Shown in pieces: positions 11,848 to 21,960 of a stretch of DNA of 64,000 nt. Origin of the DNA: Macrolepiota albuminosa (Eukaryota; Basidiomycota; Agaricomycetes; Agaricales; Agaricaceae); NCBI GenBank assembly GCA_027475525.1, contig JAMWFC010000077.1:620001-684000 (forward strand), in the 5' to 3' direction. A program made the translations under genes and the position numbers. The stretch's first letter is position 1, and each line of letters begins with the position of its first letter. A model generated the notes under the pieces. That model saw only the letters and a program-made list of their open reading frames with translations. It was not told where the DNA came from and searched no databases.

Positions 11848-11850
11848 TCA

Positions 11851-12344
11851 GTTGCGCTCATCACGCCGCTTCTCAGTTGCGCGATAGCGCCTCAAACGAC
11901 CATCTGTATCGTTCAACACCACTTTCTCCGCCTTCAGCAGCGTACCATTCACAACGACCATGTCGTTCACGAAATCCAGCGACACCTTGTTCTTACGCAT
12001 GAACGGCGTACCGATAATCATGTCATAGCGATCAAAATTTGCTATATCCACGTATTCCTTCGTCGACGTTCCTGACGTCTTTATTCTCACCTCCGCGCCA
12101 AACTGCACCATAGCGCGACTCCCCACAGTCCCCAGCTGGAGCATCAAGGGCTCCTCCAGTTCATGAATGCGAATCGCGTTGACGTGAGCAAACTGGGGCG
12201 TAATGCCCGTAGTGGTACTCCCGGAGTCCCACAACGTCCATGCTGGATGTCCGTTGACATCAACATACGTGACCAGGCACTCCTTCTCTTCAGGAGTATA
12301 GTGTGGCCGCTGCAACTTATTAGTTGCCTTCTGCAGGGTTACGC
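11851..12344 (-). CDS. A: aspartic protease, upstream end cut by B
   Basis: The retropepsin-type motif is TLWDSGSTTTG, followed by MIIGTPFMRKNKVSLDFVND. Element B interrupts the reading at 12344. Taking out B plus one copy of acgc joins the gag tail (ending MRRV) to TLQKATNKLQRP in frame. C, which lacks B, reads MKKVTLH at the same place, which confirms the empty-site reading. It ends at a TGA (11848-11850) that C shares at the same position. Confidence 0.92.
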
Positions 12345-13388
12345 TGATAGGCTTCTACTCGGACTGAGCGCATCAAGGGACATTATAGGCCGACCAACAC
12401 TTGACACACTAAAGGCTCTAGCGACCAGCCTTGGGTACAGAGCAGCCCTAGCGCGGGCGCTCTATGGCAAGACTTGTCCATTCATCTCAACCACCAGTAT
12501 CAGCCCCTCAGCGCACTCCACTCAGTTACTTTGAAGACCAAGAAGACTCAGGACTCATAGCGCTAGCATAACGGCGGGAGGGGACTCTGACCAAACCCCG
12601 ATCAGTACTGGAAGGAGTTAGCAATTGGCGCTGTCAATCACCGAGGCACCTCAATCAGAAGTCTAAAAGAATCAATGACGACGAGACAGGATACACGCAG
12701 ACCCGACATTTAAATCTATCAAAAGATGGTACAATGTTTAGCGCCGGAATTAGCGCTCACGGCGTCTGTCGAGGATTCCCCGACCATACCCCGGGATGGC
12801 ATGGCCAATCAAATTACATCAAAAAGTGAGCAAACTCGTACCACTTCTAAGTAGTTTTAGAGTCGCCGTTGGTCGCCGTCACCCATGTGCTGCAGGTCGC
12901 CGTTGACAGGTGGCCGTTAGCTACAGTCACGAAGGGAGGCGCTAAGCGGTAGCGCCGTCAATGGACTTATTTTGGAAATAATGTAGCGCATAGTATAAAA
13001 ACTAGCTACTGGCCATGTATATAACAACGAATCGTAACCTCTGGAGCACCCAAGTTACACTTAGCGTTCAAATCGCGCTAGCATTGCCTGACTTTGCCAC
13101 CAAGTTCGGCGCTAGCTTCGTCTATCTCGTCTTCGTCGTTTACGGTGCCACCTACGGGCACACTACGCTGCGCTATTCGTTTCTTTCTCTATAACTTCTC
13201 CTAAACTACGACGCTTACCACTTGCTAGGTAGCACCCGAGGCGCTATCGTCTAGCGCACCGCCCTATCACCTCTGCTCGAGCACACCGGGACCCTGCCGG
13301 GACTCCTCACAAACCCGTACGCCAGGCGCTGGAGACGGCGTTGTACTGCGTATACGTCCAGCGCACCCAACCACAGTTGGCGTCATCA
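12345..13388 (+). repeat. B: 5' LTR
   Basis: 1044 bp starting TGATAGG and ending GTCATCA, matched along its length by 24630-25673. It carries a TATA-like box at 12994-13000 and short repeats of a GTCGCCGTTG type near 12848-12905. Confidence 0.96.
12994..13000 (+). promoter_or_regulatory. B: probable TATA box in the LTR
   Basis: TATAAAA about 390 bp before the LTR end, within AGTATAAAAACTAGC. It would place the RNA start near 13025-13035. The copy in the 3' LTR is at the same offset. Confidence 0.6.
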
Positions 13389-13391
13389 TTT

Positions 13392-13409
13392 TGGAGCCCA
13401 CCGCGAGGG
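13392..13409 (+). other. B: probable primer-binding site
   Basis: TGGAGCCCACCGCGAGGG starts three bases after the LTR and begins with the TGG expected to pair with a tRNA 3' CCA end. The implied tRNA would begin GCCCACC. I could not identify the amino acid. Confidence 0.65.
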
Positions 13410-13779
13410 GTTCTATTGAGGCAGAATTCCGCCGGAAACTCGAGCCCAGCGACAGCGCCGCCTCCTGTTGGAGAGCGCGTTTGAGCAAACCTTAACTGAG
13501 TCACCACACTTACCAGGCGCGCTACCGAGGCAGACTTTAGATCAGGAGCTTGAAGCCGCTCCAGATAGCTTGGCTGAAAGCTTCTTCCCATTTTCCCGAC
13601 CGTTTGAATACTTAGCAGGTGAAAACCATACACCGCTTACTCCTTTGGAAGAGCTGTCTAGGTCATTATCGCCAGAACCTAGCGACTCAGAATTACCCGA
13701 GCCAGTACCAACTACAACTACGCCAAGCGAAACTACCACTAACACTACTATTCCCACCACGGCGTCGACGCCAGCTAGT

Positions 13780-16065
13780 ATGGAGCAAGCAAACACACCG
13801 CGTATGCCGCCAAGAAACCACTTCTCGTCGCCAAAATGGGACGAGACGAAACCTCGCGAGCTAACACAGTATTTTCGAGAATTGGAATATTTATTACGCG
13901 ACTGCCGAGTCACCGACAACACACAAATGAAAGAATACGCCGCCAGATACGTTTCCTACGATACCGCGGAATCCTGGACGGGACTGGATGAGTTTCAAGG
14001 ATTAACACGAGAAGCGGTGCCAAGGTCGTTTACCTACGAGGAATGGAAAAAGGCGATCATTAAACTGTACCCTGGCGCTGAGGAATCCACGCGCTATACC
14101 GTCCTTGAAATCCAGAAACTGGTACAGGATACCTTCGCTACGGGCATTTATACACTAGGCACGCTATCTACTTATTATCGAGATTTCCAGCGAATTGCAA
14201 GATGGCTAGTACAGAATGGCAAACTCTACCGGAACGAGGAACGGCGCTTATTTCAACAAGGCATTCCAACATCACTTTGGACTCGTATAGCTCGCCGCTT
14301 AGAAATTCTTAAGTCCGACCACCATCCTGAGGAACCCTACGATATAGAAGACGTTTTTGAGGCAGGTAAATGGATACTAAAAGGAACGGATACTGGCATC
14401 CCCTTCCAGCGACCTTCTAGCACTGATAACGGAGGAAAAGCGCCACCTGTTGCGGCGCCAGCACCTAGCGCGACTAACAATCAGGGAGGTTTTGTCAAGA
14501 AGGAGGATCTGGAAAACGCAGTCAACACGGCCGTCGCAAACGTTATGAGCAAATTGGAAACGTTAATCTCGACCAGCCTTAATGCGCCACGAGGTAATAT
14601 GCAATCCGGTCCTTGTCACTTCTGTGGTGAGGCAGGACATACGATGACTCGCGGACGCTGCGCTATCCTCGAACAATATCTACGCCAAGGAAGAGCACGT
14701 CGAGGCGCCGACGGGAAAATAGTCCTACCTTCCGGCGCTAACATCCCTCTATATCCTGAGCACCGAACCTTCCAGGGGCGAATTGATGAATGGCACCGAC
14801 GTAACCCTGGGAACTTAGCGACGGGCAATCTCAATAGTACGGCCGCGGCGGAGGCAGAAACAACTCCACAACAGGCGCTAATTCATGAAGTACTCCAGCT
14901 TAACGCTGTTAGCGAGCGACCGACGTTGTCACGGGAGGAGAGGATCGAGACGTTGGAAAGGGAGCTAAAGTCGCTAAAGAATCAGGTTTTCGATGGTGTC
15001 GAGATTAAAAAGAGCAAGCAACCGTTAAAAGACTATAGACCTTCAGGCGCTACGACCGATCCAGCACCGGCAAAGCCTTCGAATTCCAGTATCAACGACG
15101 ACACACCTGATACGGCCAAAGCACCAGCTAGCACGGAACCGCCACTTCACCCGTATTCAGGACTTGCCGGTAACTATGCTCCGCCTATCAACCGAAACTT
15201 TGGGGCGCCAGACAAGCCAGCAGGAGGCTACCGACCAACGGCACCAATCTACGACATAGAAAAATCTAAGCAAGTATTCGATCGTATTATGAAAAGTCAA
15301 GTCACGATGTCGGTAGGGGAGCTATGCAGTGTGGCGCCAGACGTCAGGAATCAGATGCGTACAGCGGTAACCCCTCGACGGAACGTAGCTAACAATGTAA
15401 CGGCGGTGGACGAATGCGACGACGCGCTACCTGGATTCGCGTACATAACCAAGACGGTCGCGTCGGAAATCAAAGAAGAGGCCGCGCCACCTAAAGAAGC
15501 TACGTCCATTGACCCGGTCGAAACTTACCTTAAATCGCTAAGATCTAGCGACGATCCCGCCGTCCTCACTGTAGCCCAAGACTCTCACGCGATTCGCTCG
15601 ATCATGTTGACAGTTGATGGAAAAAGCGAGATAGAGTCTATAGTGGACAGCGGATCACAGATTATTTCAATGGCTGCCGACGTCGCTAACGAGCTTGGCA
15701 TCATTTACGACCCGACCATCATTCTTAATATGCAAAGCGCTAACGGCACGATTGATCGATCCTTGGGAATGGCTCGTAACGTGCCATGCGCTGTTGGCGA
15801 TCTTACGTTTTATCTTCAAATACACATTCTTAGATCGCCTGCGTACGACTTATTATTAGGGAGGCCCTTTGACGTCTTAGCCCGATCAGTAGTCAAGACG
15901 ACGTCTGAAGACGAAACGACGCTAACTATTAGCGACCCTAACTCAGGCGTCAGAAGAACGGTACCAACATTTCCACGGGGGAAATTCCAGAAACCGGGAC
16001 CGAGAAAGCGACCTTATGTTAGCGACGACCCTTGCGAGTGTTTTCCGGCGCCATCGAGGAGATGA
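13780..16065 (+). CDS. B: ORF1, gag and protease
   Basis: The first in-frame ATG is 13780, giving 761 residues to TGA at 16063-16065. The frame is open back to 13468 without an ATG, so a longer start by splicing or a non-ATG codon is possible. The capsid-like region is helical and charged (TQYFRELEYLLRDCRV onward). A knuckle-like motif CHFCGEAGHTMTRGRC (CX2CX4HX6C) occurs near 14613, followed by a coiled-coil-like stretch near 14930-14980. A retropepsin motif (SIVDSGSQIISM, later LLLGRPFDVL) lies near 15640-15870. So protease is fused to gag and not to pol. The stop overlaps the start of ORF2. Confidence 0.93.
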   Translation: MEQANTPRMPPRNHFSSPKWDETKPRELTQYFRELEYLLRDCRVTDNTQMKEYAARYVSYDTAESWTGLDEFQGLTREAVPRSFTYEEWKKAIIKLYPGAEESTRYTVLEIQKLVQDTFATGIYTLGTLSTYYRDFQRIARWLVQNGKLYRNEERRLFQQGIPTSLWTRIARRLEILKSDHHPEEPYDIEDVFEAGKWILKGTDTGIPFQRPSSTDNGGKAPPVAAPAPSATNNQGGFVKKEDLENAVNTAVANVMSKLETLISTSLNAPRGNMQSGPCHFCGEAGHTMTRGRCAILEQYLRQGRARRGADGKIVLPSGANIPLYPEHRTFQGRIDEWHRRNPGNLATGNLNSTAAAEAETTPQQALIHEVLQLNAVSERPTLSREERIETLERELKSLKNQVFDGVEIKKSKQPLKDYRPSGATTDPAPAKPSNSSINDDTPDTAKAPASTEPPLHPYSGLAGNYAPPINRNFGAPDKPAGGYRPTAPIYDIEKSKQVFDRIMKSQVTMSVGELCSVAPDVRNQMRTAVTPRRNVANNVTAVDECDDALPGFAYITKTVASEIKEEAAPPKEATSIDPVETYLKSLRSSDDPAVLTVAQDSHAIRSIMLTVDGKSEIESIVDSGSQIISMAADVANELGIIYDPTIILNMQSANGTIDRSLGMARNVPCAVGDLTFYLQIHILRSPAYDLLLGRPFDVLARSVVKTTSEDETTLTISDPNSGVRRTVPTFPRGKFQKPGPRKRPYVSDDPCECFPAPSRR

Positions 16066-19000
16066 GTGATGGGGATCATGGAGATGAAGCGCTTATCTTG
16101 GACTATAACCATCGGACTGGGCAAGTAAATTTTATATCATATACCCCTTTAGCCCATGAAGTCTTGAATTCTTCTTCGTCGCTTACTAGCGAAGCGTTAT
16201 CCTACTTATACCTCACTGCGTCAGATATTACTGAAAACCTTTCAACAGACACTTATTTCGTTTCTACTCCCAACTCTAAAGAATCTTTGATATCAGGTTT
16301 CGCTAGAAACCGTGACTCTATTTATAATATGTTTGCTAACAATAGTACCCCTAAGCGCAAAGGGGTTCAGGTCAAGAAGAAATATAAACCCGTAGCGCTT
16401 AAAACGAAGCCGGTAGCGAGCGCCGTACCCGAGGAATTTCGCATCGAAAGAAAAATAATAGGCGACCCTTTGGCTACCCTGCCAAAACTCGATCCGAATC
16501 CACCACCCTTTGAACCAACAGGACGATTTACAGAAGAACGAAAGGCGCTATTTCTTAGCGCCCACGATACCGGCTTCCTCTCGACGGAGGAGATGAACGT
16601 ACTAGTCGACATCATGCAAAAACAGAATGAGGCTTTTGCATGGGAGGACTCAGAACGCGGTAAACTTAGAACTGACTTCTTTCCACCAGTGGTCATCCCA
16701 ACCATACCGCACGTACCCTGGACTGAACATAACCGACCCATACCCCCGGGCATCGAAGCCGAAGTCTGCCAAATTATTCGCTCCAAGATAGCGGCAGGTG
16801 TATACGAGCCTTCTAATTCGGCCTACCGCTCGAGGTGGTTCTGCGTACTAAAGAAAAACGGGAAGCTACGTATAGTTCACAGCCTAGAACCGCTAAACAA
16901 AGTCACCATTCGTCATTCAGGGGTACCGCCATTTCCCGATCACGTCGCTGAATCTTTCGCGGGACGAATATGTGGCGCTACCCTGGATTTGTACGTAGGC
17001 TACGACGAGCGCTTAATCCATCCTTCCTCTCGCGACTTGACGACATTCCAAACACCGTTTGGGGCGCTACGACTAGTCACACTTCCTATGGGATGGACAA
17101 ACTCGGTACCGATATTTCACGACGATATTACGTTTATCCTACAGCCCGAAATACCCCACCATGTGCTCAGTTTCATAGACGACGTAGGAGTTAAAGGCCC
17201 GAAGGATTGGCGATTGGTGGATGGCAAGCCCGAAGTTCACCCGGATAACCCTAATATTCGCATGGCGCTATGGGAATTCTTTCAACTGGTTAACCGAGTA
17301 CTTCAGCGCATGAAGTATAGTGGCGGGACGTTTTCAGGGCACAAGCTCGTTCTTTGCGCACCGCAGTTTAAAATTTTGGGGCACGTTTGCACGCCAGAAG
17401 GCAGGATTCCAGAAAAGAGCCGATTAGCGCTGTTGGAGAAATGGGGGGTCTGTCATAACCTCTCGGAAGTTCGCGCGTTCTTGGGCACTGTAGGGGTGCT
17501 GCGCATGTTCATACACCATTTTTCTCATCGCGCAAACGCCCTTAATCGCCTAACCCGTTCAGGGGTCCCCTTCGAATTCGGACCCGATCAAATCAATGCC
17601 CAGAAGGACTTAGTAAAGGCGCTACAGGAAGCGAAACCATTGGTACCCATTGACTATACTACCGCCGATCCCGTTATACTTGCTGTTGACACATCATATA
17701 TCGCCGTTGGCTTCTTCTTATGCCAGTGTGATAGCGCGAACCGGAAAATCAGGCGCTACAATCGTTTCGGATCGATTACCCTTAACGACCGAGAATCGCG
17801 CTACAGTCAGCCCAAGCTAGAGTTATATGGCTTGTTTCGATCGTTTCAGGCGCTGCGCATGTACCTCATTGGGGTACGAAATCTCATTGTCGAGGTCGAC
17901 GCACGATACATCAAAGGAATGCTTCAGAACCCTGATATTCAACCGTCGGCCAGTATGAACCGCTGGGTAGTAGCGATATTAATGTTTCACTTCGAGTTAG
18001 TACACGTCAAAAGTGCATTCCACGGGCCGGACGGATTATCTAGGCGACCCAGACAACCGGAAGATGAAGCGCTAGACGATAGCGACAATGATGTATTTGA
18101 CGACTGGATTGATCGATTGCATGGTTTCGTGCATATCATTCAGCTGCCTATTCCGGCGCTTCGCGAAGACCAGCCAGTTTCAAATTGGCTCCACCCTATT
18201 GTTCCGTACCAGCCCCGACCATATCAGGCATCATCAACTTTTTACACGGCCAGTATCTATAACGTCGCTAAGCCATCTAACGATCTAAAGATAGTTGAGG
18301 AACCAAGACCCTTGCGGGAAGACAGTCATAACTTACCATATTCGGCGGTACCTCGAAGCGCCAAAGCTAAGTCAGAAGATCAGCGGGTGGACCAGGTTAG
18401 GAAGTGGCTACAGGATTTGCGACGACCATCAGACCTTACGGATACGGAATACGCCACCTTCATTCGATACGCGACGACCTTCTTTATAGTGGAAAACCGA
18501 CTTTGGCGACGAAATAGAGATGGCGCCCACAAGCTAGTAATTAAACCGGACAATCGAATTAGAATTCTACGCGCTATGCACGATGACTTGGGACACCGTG
18601 GACTCTACGCAACAAGAGCGAACCTTTTGGAGCGCTTTTGGTGGCCTCAAGTTAGCGCCGATATTGCGTGGTATATTCGCACTTGTCATCTCTGTCAAAT
18701 CCAGCAGACACGTCAGGTTCTTATTCCCCCAACAGTAGCGACCCCAGCGCCGCTATTTGGAAAAATATATATCGACACCATGCACATGCCCAAGTCAGGG
18801 CGCTACAAGTATATCATTCAAGGAAGGTGTTCCTTGGTACATTGGCCGGAGTTCCGTATGCTCCAACGAGAAAATACAGACGCTATAGCTAAGTGGCTCT
18901 TTGAGGACGTTATCTGCAGATGGGGAGCCCTTCACGAGATCGTCACAGACAATGGAGCGCCAATAGTTAAGGCGCTCACTTATCTAGCAAAGAAGTACAA

Positions 19001-19742
19001 CATTCAACACATACGGGTTTCTGGTTACAATAAGCGCGCCAACGGAATCGTAGAAAGGCCTCATTTCGACGTTCGACAGGCGCTATTTAAGGCGGTCGAT
19101 GGTGACGAAAGTCGCTGGAGCGAAGCGACTTATTCGGTCTTCTGGTCAGAGAGGGTTACCGTACGAAAAAGGATGGGTTGTTCACCCTACTACGCGGCGA
19201 CAGGCACCCATCCACTCCTCCCGGCCGACATAGTGGAAGCTACTTACTTACAGCCACCCCCGAATTCGATACTATCTTCCACCGACATGATTGCTAGGCG
19301 CGCTATAGACTTACAGCGACGCATGGAGGATCTCGAGCGCTTACACGAAGTAGTATTTCAAACTAGACGACAAGCTGCGCTACGATTTGAAAGCGAGCAC
19401 AGCGCCACGATTAGAGACTACAACTTCACCTCTGGCGCCCTCGTACTAATGCGCAACTCAAAGATCGAAGTTACCCATAACAAAAAGATGCGACCTCGGT
19501 ATCTGGGACCCCTAATAGTGGTTTCCCGCAATAGGGGAGGTGCCTATGTACTCTGCGAGTTGGACGGCTCAGTTTTGCATCGACCAGTAGCGGCGTTTCG
19601 ACTCATCCCCTACTTAGCGCGGGAACACATTCCCTTACCTTCGTCAGCGCTGGACATTGACACGGCTAAACTACGAGAACTGGAAGAAACGGAGTTAGTG
19701 GATGATGACGACACCCCTGTTGACGACGACGAAGAACAGTAA
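16062..19742 (+). CDS. B: ORF2, pol (RT, RNase H, integrase)
   Basis: The ATG at 16062 overlaps the ORF1 stop as ATGA; the frame is also open back to 16032. It encodes 1226 residues. RT shows VHSLEPLNKVTIR, LPMGWTNS and FIDDV as the YxDD box. RNase H follows (ILAVDTSYIAVGFFL, KLELYGLFRSF, VEVDARYIKGML). The integrase has its zinc region (HDDLGHRG, CHLCQIQQ) and D, D and E at IDTMHMP, VTDNGAP and NGIVERPHF. The end carries a GPY/F-like segment (RYLGPLIVVSR) but no chromodomain, and a short acidic tail. All catalytic positions look intact, so B may be active. Confidence 0.95.
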   Translation: MSDGDHGDEALILDYNHRTGQVNFISYTPLAHEVLNSSSSLTSEALSYLYLTASDITENLSTDTYFVSTPNSKESLISGFARNRDSIYNMFANNSTPKRKGVQVKKKYKPVALKTKPVASAVPEEFRIERKIIGDPLATLPKLDPNPPPFEPTGRFTEERKALFLSAHDTGFLSTEEMNVLVDIMQKQNEAFAWEDSERGKLRTDFFPPVVIPTIPHVPWTEHNRPIPPGIEAEVCQIIRSKIAAGVYEPSNSAYRSRWFCVLKKNGKLRIVHSLEPLNKVTIRHSGVPPFPDHVAESFAGRICGATLDLYVGYDERLIHPSSRDLTTFQTPFGALRLVTLPMGWTNSVPIFHDDITFILQPEIPHHVLSFIDDVGVKGPKDWRLVDGKPEVHPDNPNIRMALWEFFQLVNRVLQRMKYSGGTFSGHKLVLCAPQFKILGHVCTPEGRIPEKSRLALLEKWGVCHNLSEVRAFLGTVGVLRMFIHHFSHRANALNRLTRSGVPFEFGPDQINAQKDLVKALQEAKPLVPIDYTTADPVILAVDTSYIAVGFFLCQCDSANRKIRRYNRFGSITLNDRESRYSQPKLELYGLFRSFQALRMYLIGVRNLIVEVDARYIKGMLQNPDIQPSASMNRWVVAILMFHFELVHVKSAFHGPDGLSRRPRQPEDEALDDSDNDVFDDWIDRLHGFVHIIQLPIPALREDQPVSNWLHPIVPYQPRPYQASSTFYTASIYNVAKPSNDLKIVEEPRPLREDSHNLPYSAVPRSAKAKSEDQRVDQVRKWLQDLRRPSDLTDTEYATFIRYATTFFIVENRLWRRNRDGAHKLVIKPDNRIRILRAMHDDLGHRGLYATRANLLERFWWPQVSADIAWYIRTCHLCQIQQTRQVLIPPTVATPAPLFGKIYIDTMHMPKSGRYKYIIQGRCSLVHWPEFRMLQRENTDAIAKWLFEDVICRWGALHEIVTDNGAPIVKALTYLAKKYNIQHIRVSGYNKRANGIVERPHFDVRQALFKAVDGDESRWSEATYSVFWSERVTVRKRMGCSPYYAATGTHPLLPADIVEATYLQPPPNSILSSTDMIARRAIDLQRRMEDLERLHEVVFQTRRQAALRFESEHSATIRDYNFTSGALVLMRNSKIEVTHNKKMRPRYLGPLIVVSRNRGGAYVLCELDGSVLHRPVAAFRLIPYLAREHIPLPSSALDIDTAKLRELEETELVDDDDTPVDDDEEQ

Positions 19743-19889
19743 AGGAAGGCGAAGGACGAGGCGCTAGGTGTTAGCGCCCCCGTTAAGTAAACTTAGGTCA
19801 TGTCTCCCTTTCGGAAGGCATGTTGGATGACATAAATAGCTATGGTACAGGCGAGAACACAAAATCAACTACGGTTACTACGTTACGAG

Positions 19890-20608
19890 CTACGCTGAAG
19901 AAGACCGGCGACGAGAACCTCGGACTCGCTCCCTGGGCCGCCTAAAGGAGGGAGGACCGCCTGGAGGAGGAAGAGGGGCGCCTGGTGAAGGCACCGGAGT
20001 GTTCGAAGGCGGCGCGTTGTGAGATACGGCGGGAGGAACGCAGGATGAAGGAACTGGAGCGCTAGGAGTTGGCGCAGGAGGAGCGCCTGGAGGAGGGGCA
20101 GCGAGTTCGGGGGAAAGGTCCCACTCCTCGAAGGAAGGCTGAAGCGAAGGCGGGAAAGGAAAGATCACGCGGTCGAGAACTGCCCTACGGGCGCGGGACT
20201 CAACCAGGAGCGGAAGGGGAAGCCACGAGAGGCTCTTGGCAACGGCATGGAATTAGCAACCCAAGGTCAGAAGGAAAGAGCTATTGACTAACCAAACTAC
20301 CAGTTTCCCGAAGAAGGCTCGCCAAACTTGCTGCGCTAGGCGTAATAGTCGACTGCGAACACATGAGCAACAAACAAGATACGCGCTAGCAGGAGGCGAA
20401 CCGTGACCAGAGACTCATCCTGGTCTATCATCCATTCGGTGGAGACGTCCAACAGGATGCGATATCGGCGCACCAGGGTCATGGTATTTCCGTTTTCATG
20501 AGGGAAGCCCCCCGTAGGCATAATAGCCAGGAAATGTTCAATACGATCCAAGATCGCGGGGCGGTAAGGAAGTTCCGGATCTGGGAGAAGTATGGAGGGT
20601 GCTTGCAT
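19890..20608 (-). CDS. B cargo: antisense gene 3 (unknown, three exons proposed)
   Basis: Proposed exons 20608-20372, 20330-20301 and 20234-19890 join in phase 0 to give about 203 residues; introns are 41 and 66 bp. The first exon is homologous by eye to the first exon of antisense gene 2: both show a FL(x)3PTG motif, an RRY/RRC(x)LL core and an ARI/SRI end. The last exon is proline-rich (PPPGAPPAPTPSAPVPSS) and ends in a basic tail (RRPRERVRGSRRRSSSA). Function unknown. The first and third exons are firm reading frames; the 30-nt middle exon is the weakest part. Confidence 0.5.
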
Positions 20609-20818
20609 GATAAAATACTAACGAACTTAAGGGCGGCAGAGCCCATAAAATATCTCTAGCTACTTGCAGGGTCGCAGCGACTTAGGAACTTTTACATGGG
20701 CGAAACAATCACGAGGGGAGGGGGCGACAACAACGATGCAATTAATATACGACGACATTGGAAATCAAGAATCTAAAATCTGTCAGTTCTGTGGCGCTAC
20801 GGAGAAGGGAAGATCACC

Positions 20819-21362
20819 TTACATAAACGACATGGGAGGCGGAAGCAAATCAAGGAGCGGGCAACAGGAGGAGACGCGCCCCGTCAGAGGGGCCACGAAA
20901 GAGGCGACCACCGGTAGAAGAACGAGGAGACTGGTGAAGAAGGCGCGGTTAGACAGGAAAAGAAAGGAGTAACGGGGTAAGGACAGACGGACCAGATAGT
21001 GGCTTTCTTCCAGCAGCAGCTCAAGACGCTCTCGCGTGGAGGTGGGAGGAATTTGCTTTAATTAGCGACTGTCAGCAAAGAAGAGGGCGAAAAAGGCAGG
21101 AGCGCACCTGAAAAATGCGACTCCAGGCCTTCTCCATACCGAACTGCATCAGAGGTTTGCTATCCGACCAGATCTCACAGGCCGCACGCAGCAACTGGCA
21201 GCGACGACTTAATTCGAGGACGCCATCGTCCAGTTCTGGCACGCTGCCAGTAGGATAGTGGTGAAGGAAAGAGGTGACACGCTCTAGGAAAGTGGGAGGG
21301 TCCATCATGACGTGAGCACGATCACAGCGGGGAGTCCACACCAGGCCGGTCGGGCTGGTCAT
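20819..21362 (-). CDS. B cargo: antisense gene 2 (unknown, two exons proposed)
   Basis: Exon 1 is 21362-21108 and exon 2 is 21055-20819, joined across a 52-bp GT-AG intron in phase 0, giving about 163 residues. A TATA-like box (minus-strand TATAAAT at 21405-21399) lies about 40 bp before the ATG. Exon 1 resembles exon 1 of antisense gene 3, so the pair probably arose by duplication. The 3' end is uncertain, because further splicing within exon 2 is possible. Function unknown. Confidence 0.5.
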
Positions 21363-21960
21363 CGCGAAGACTGATGAGATCCAGTTGATGCATATGCAAT
21401 TTATAGGACACGGCTAGAGTTAGAACGGCGACAGCGTGGGAGGACGTTTCACAAAGAACGAGGACCCTGACGAAGATACTAGCCAATGAGAGGCGCTTGA
21501 CTCATGGTTGGAGTGGGAGGACGTTTCACAAAGAACGAGGACCCTGACGAAGATACTAGCCAATGAGAGGCGCTTGACTCATGGTTGGATCGCGCAGAAA
21601 GGAAATCGCCATTCTAGACTAGCGCTTATGCTCACCATCACCGAATAGCCACAAAGCGATCACTGGTTTTCTATTTCTTTATACGCGTTACTTCTTACAT
21701 GGATCCGCTTATTTATTTACAGACAGTTCCTATTTTCTACTTAGGCTGGCGCGGTAATGGCTATTGGGCCGCGCCGGCAACAGGGGTTTTTGCGCCATGA
21801 TGATCTACTGAGCGTTTCCCCTTTTTACTTATTTTCTTTTGATTACTTACAAACTGACGATTTGAAGCCAAGGGAAGCGTTTATTATAGGATCACATACT
21901 ACAAAGTTCGTATCAAAAAGACTAAGTCCATAAAAGTTTAAAAGCGCTAAGGGTCGGCAA
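21363..21960. other. B cargo: spacer with TATA-like box and 77-bp duplication
   Basis: About 600 bp between antisense genes 2 and 1 with no convincing reading frame on either strand. It holds the TATA-like box of gene 2 and the tandem duplication at 21436-21589. The rest is AT-richer than the genes around it. Confidence 0.6.
21436..21589. repeat. 77-bp exact tandem duplication (2 of 6)
   Basis: 21436-21512 is repeated exactly at 21513-21589 in non-coding sequence inside B. Confidence 0.95.
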
